A stretch of DNA of 64,000 nt from CAVTHW01 sp963734625 (GTDB lineage: Bacteria > Acidobacteriota > Terriglobia > Bryobacterales > Bryobacteraceae), in NCBI GenBank assembly GCA_963734625.1, contig CAVTHW010000010.1:1-64000 (forward strand), read 5' to 3'. The notes under the pieces were generated by a model. It did not search any database and was not told the DNA's origin. It saw only the letters and a list, made by a program, of their open reading frames with translations. This document shows positions 63,805 to 64,000 of the stretch, in pieces. The translations under genes were made by a program, and so were the position numbers. How positions within the stretch are numbered: the first letter of the stretch is position 1; every line of letters starts with the position of its first letter.

Positions 63805-63997
63805 GCTTGCTCCCGATCGAGTTGATGTAGGCCGTCAGTTCCTTGTTGTCGATTGCTTCCACCTGCTTTTCGATCTCTCCCGACGCCTCCTTGCCCAACC
63901 GGACGTCTTGATCCCGCGTGAAAAAATTGAATCCGGGCTTGTACTGATGCAGTTGCGCGAGGCACGGCAGCGCCGCCGATGCAAACACACCCAGCAT
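63713..63997 (-). pseudogene. M48-type metallopeptidase, truncated N-terminal fragment
   Basis: A signal-like start is followed by FFTRDQDVRLGKEASGEIEK, QVEAIDNKELTAYINSIGSK and AIPESFRV, the N-terminal part of exported M48 (BepA-like) peptidases. After SFRV the reading is not of the family and stops at 63713. The FALPGG and HExxH regions are absent. The gene ends inside the plus-strand neighbour and may begin beyond the window. A rearrangement or a late frame break are both possible. Confidence 0.6.
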
Positions 63998-64000
63998 AAG

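Overview
The window looks like chromosomal DNA of a high-GC Acidobacterium of the Solibacter/Bryobacter type. This is inferred from the gene families, not from an rRNA gene: Tat-exported Gfo/Idh/MocA and TIM-barrel proteins, a GH140-type hydrolase, a class II ribonucleotide reductase, PadR with a small membrane partner, DUF6788-linked insertion sequences, and short acidobacterial intergenic repeats. Core genes (hemL, purC, nuoB, nrdJ, rpsO, pnp, an rpoD-like sigma factor, three tRNAs or tRNA parts) alternate with accessory genes.

Layout. 1-5.3 kb: tRNA-Gly end, a Kef-type antiporter, and a minus-strand operon (lipoprotein, FAD-dependent geranylgeranyl-reductase-like enzyme, hemL, MauE/redoxin). 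5.4-7.3 kb: insertion sequence copy 1. 7.3-17.9 kb: mostly housekeeping genes (methyltransferase, SDR/DUF167/DUF2393 operon, YjbQ, PadR pair, Cdd1-like HhH protein, cvpA-purC-hemerythrin operon), then a bifunctional glycosyltransferase/methyltransferase with an epimerase, a lone nuoB, pgeF and a DksA-like protein. 18.4-21.2 kb: nrdJ with a promoter carrying NrdR-like boxes. 21.3-28.9 kb: methyltransferase, beta-helix protein, two polytopic glycosyltransferases, a RecA/ImuA-like protein, and a GH140-like hydrolase. 28.9-37 kb: a higBA locus with a broken toxin, MBL hydrolase, DinB, beta-propeller, TIM barrel, and an operon of exported ADP-ribosylglycohydrolase, ribokinase and GRP-type sugar permease. 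37.2-42.2 kb: rpsO, pnp, yihY, and a Gfo/Idh oxidoreductase. 42.2-47.5 kb: tRNA-Val, a decayed transposase, an MFS transporter, tRNA-Arg, and a second kind of IS. 47.5-52.5 kb: an RND efflux operon. 52.6-57.3 kb: IS copy 2, a small inverted-repeat element, a truncated tRNA-Pro and other debris, then a GGDEF/receiver/PilZ operon. 57.3-64 kb: NtrC-type regulator, AsmA-like protein, RpoD paralogue, IHF-like protein, and a truncated M48 peptidase.

Two themes stand out. First, the two near-identical IS copies each sit 46-60 bp upstream of a minus-strand operon, in the same orientation as that operon. Second, many otherwise well-conserved genes, including the essential purC, carry single-base frame breaks, several of them compensating. 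This points to residual indel errors in the sequence more than to real pseudogenes. No CRISPR array, prophage or complete defence island was seen. The closest to an undescribed system are the exported ADP-ribosylglycohydrolase operon, the IS family with its DUF6788 partner and shared frame break, and the c-di-GMP mini-operon.
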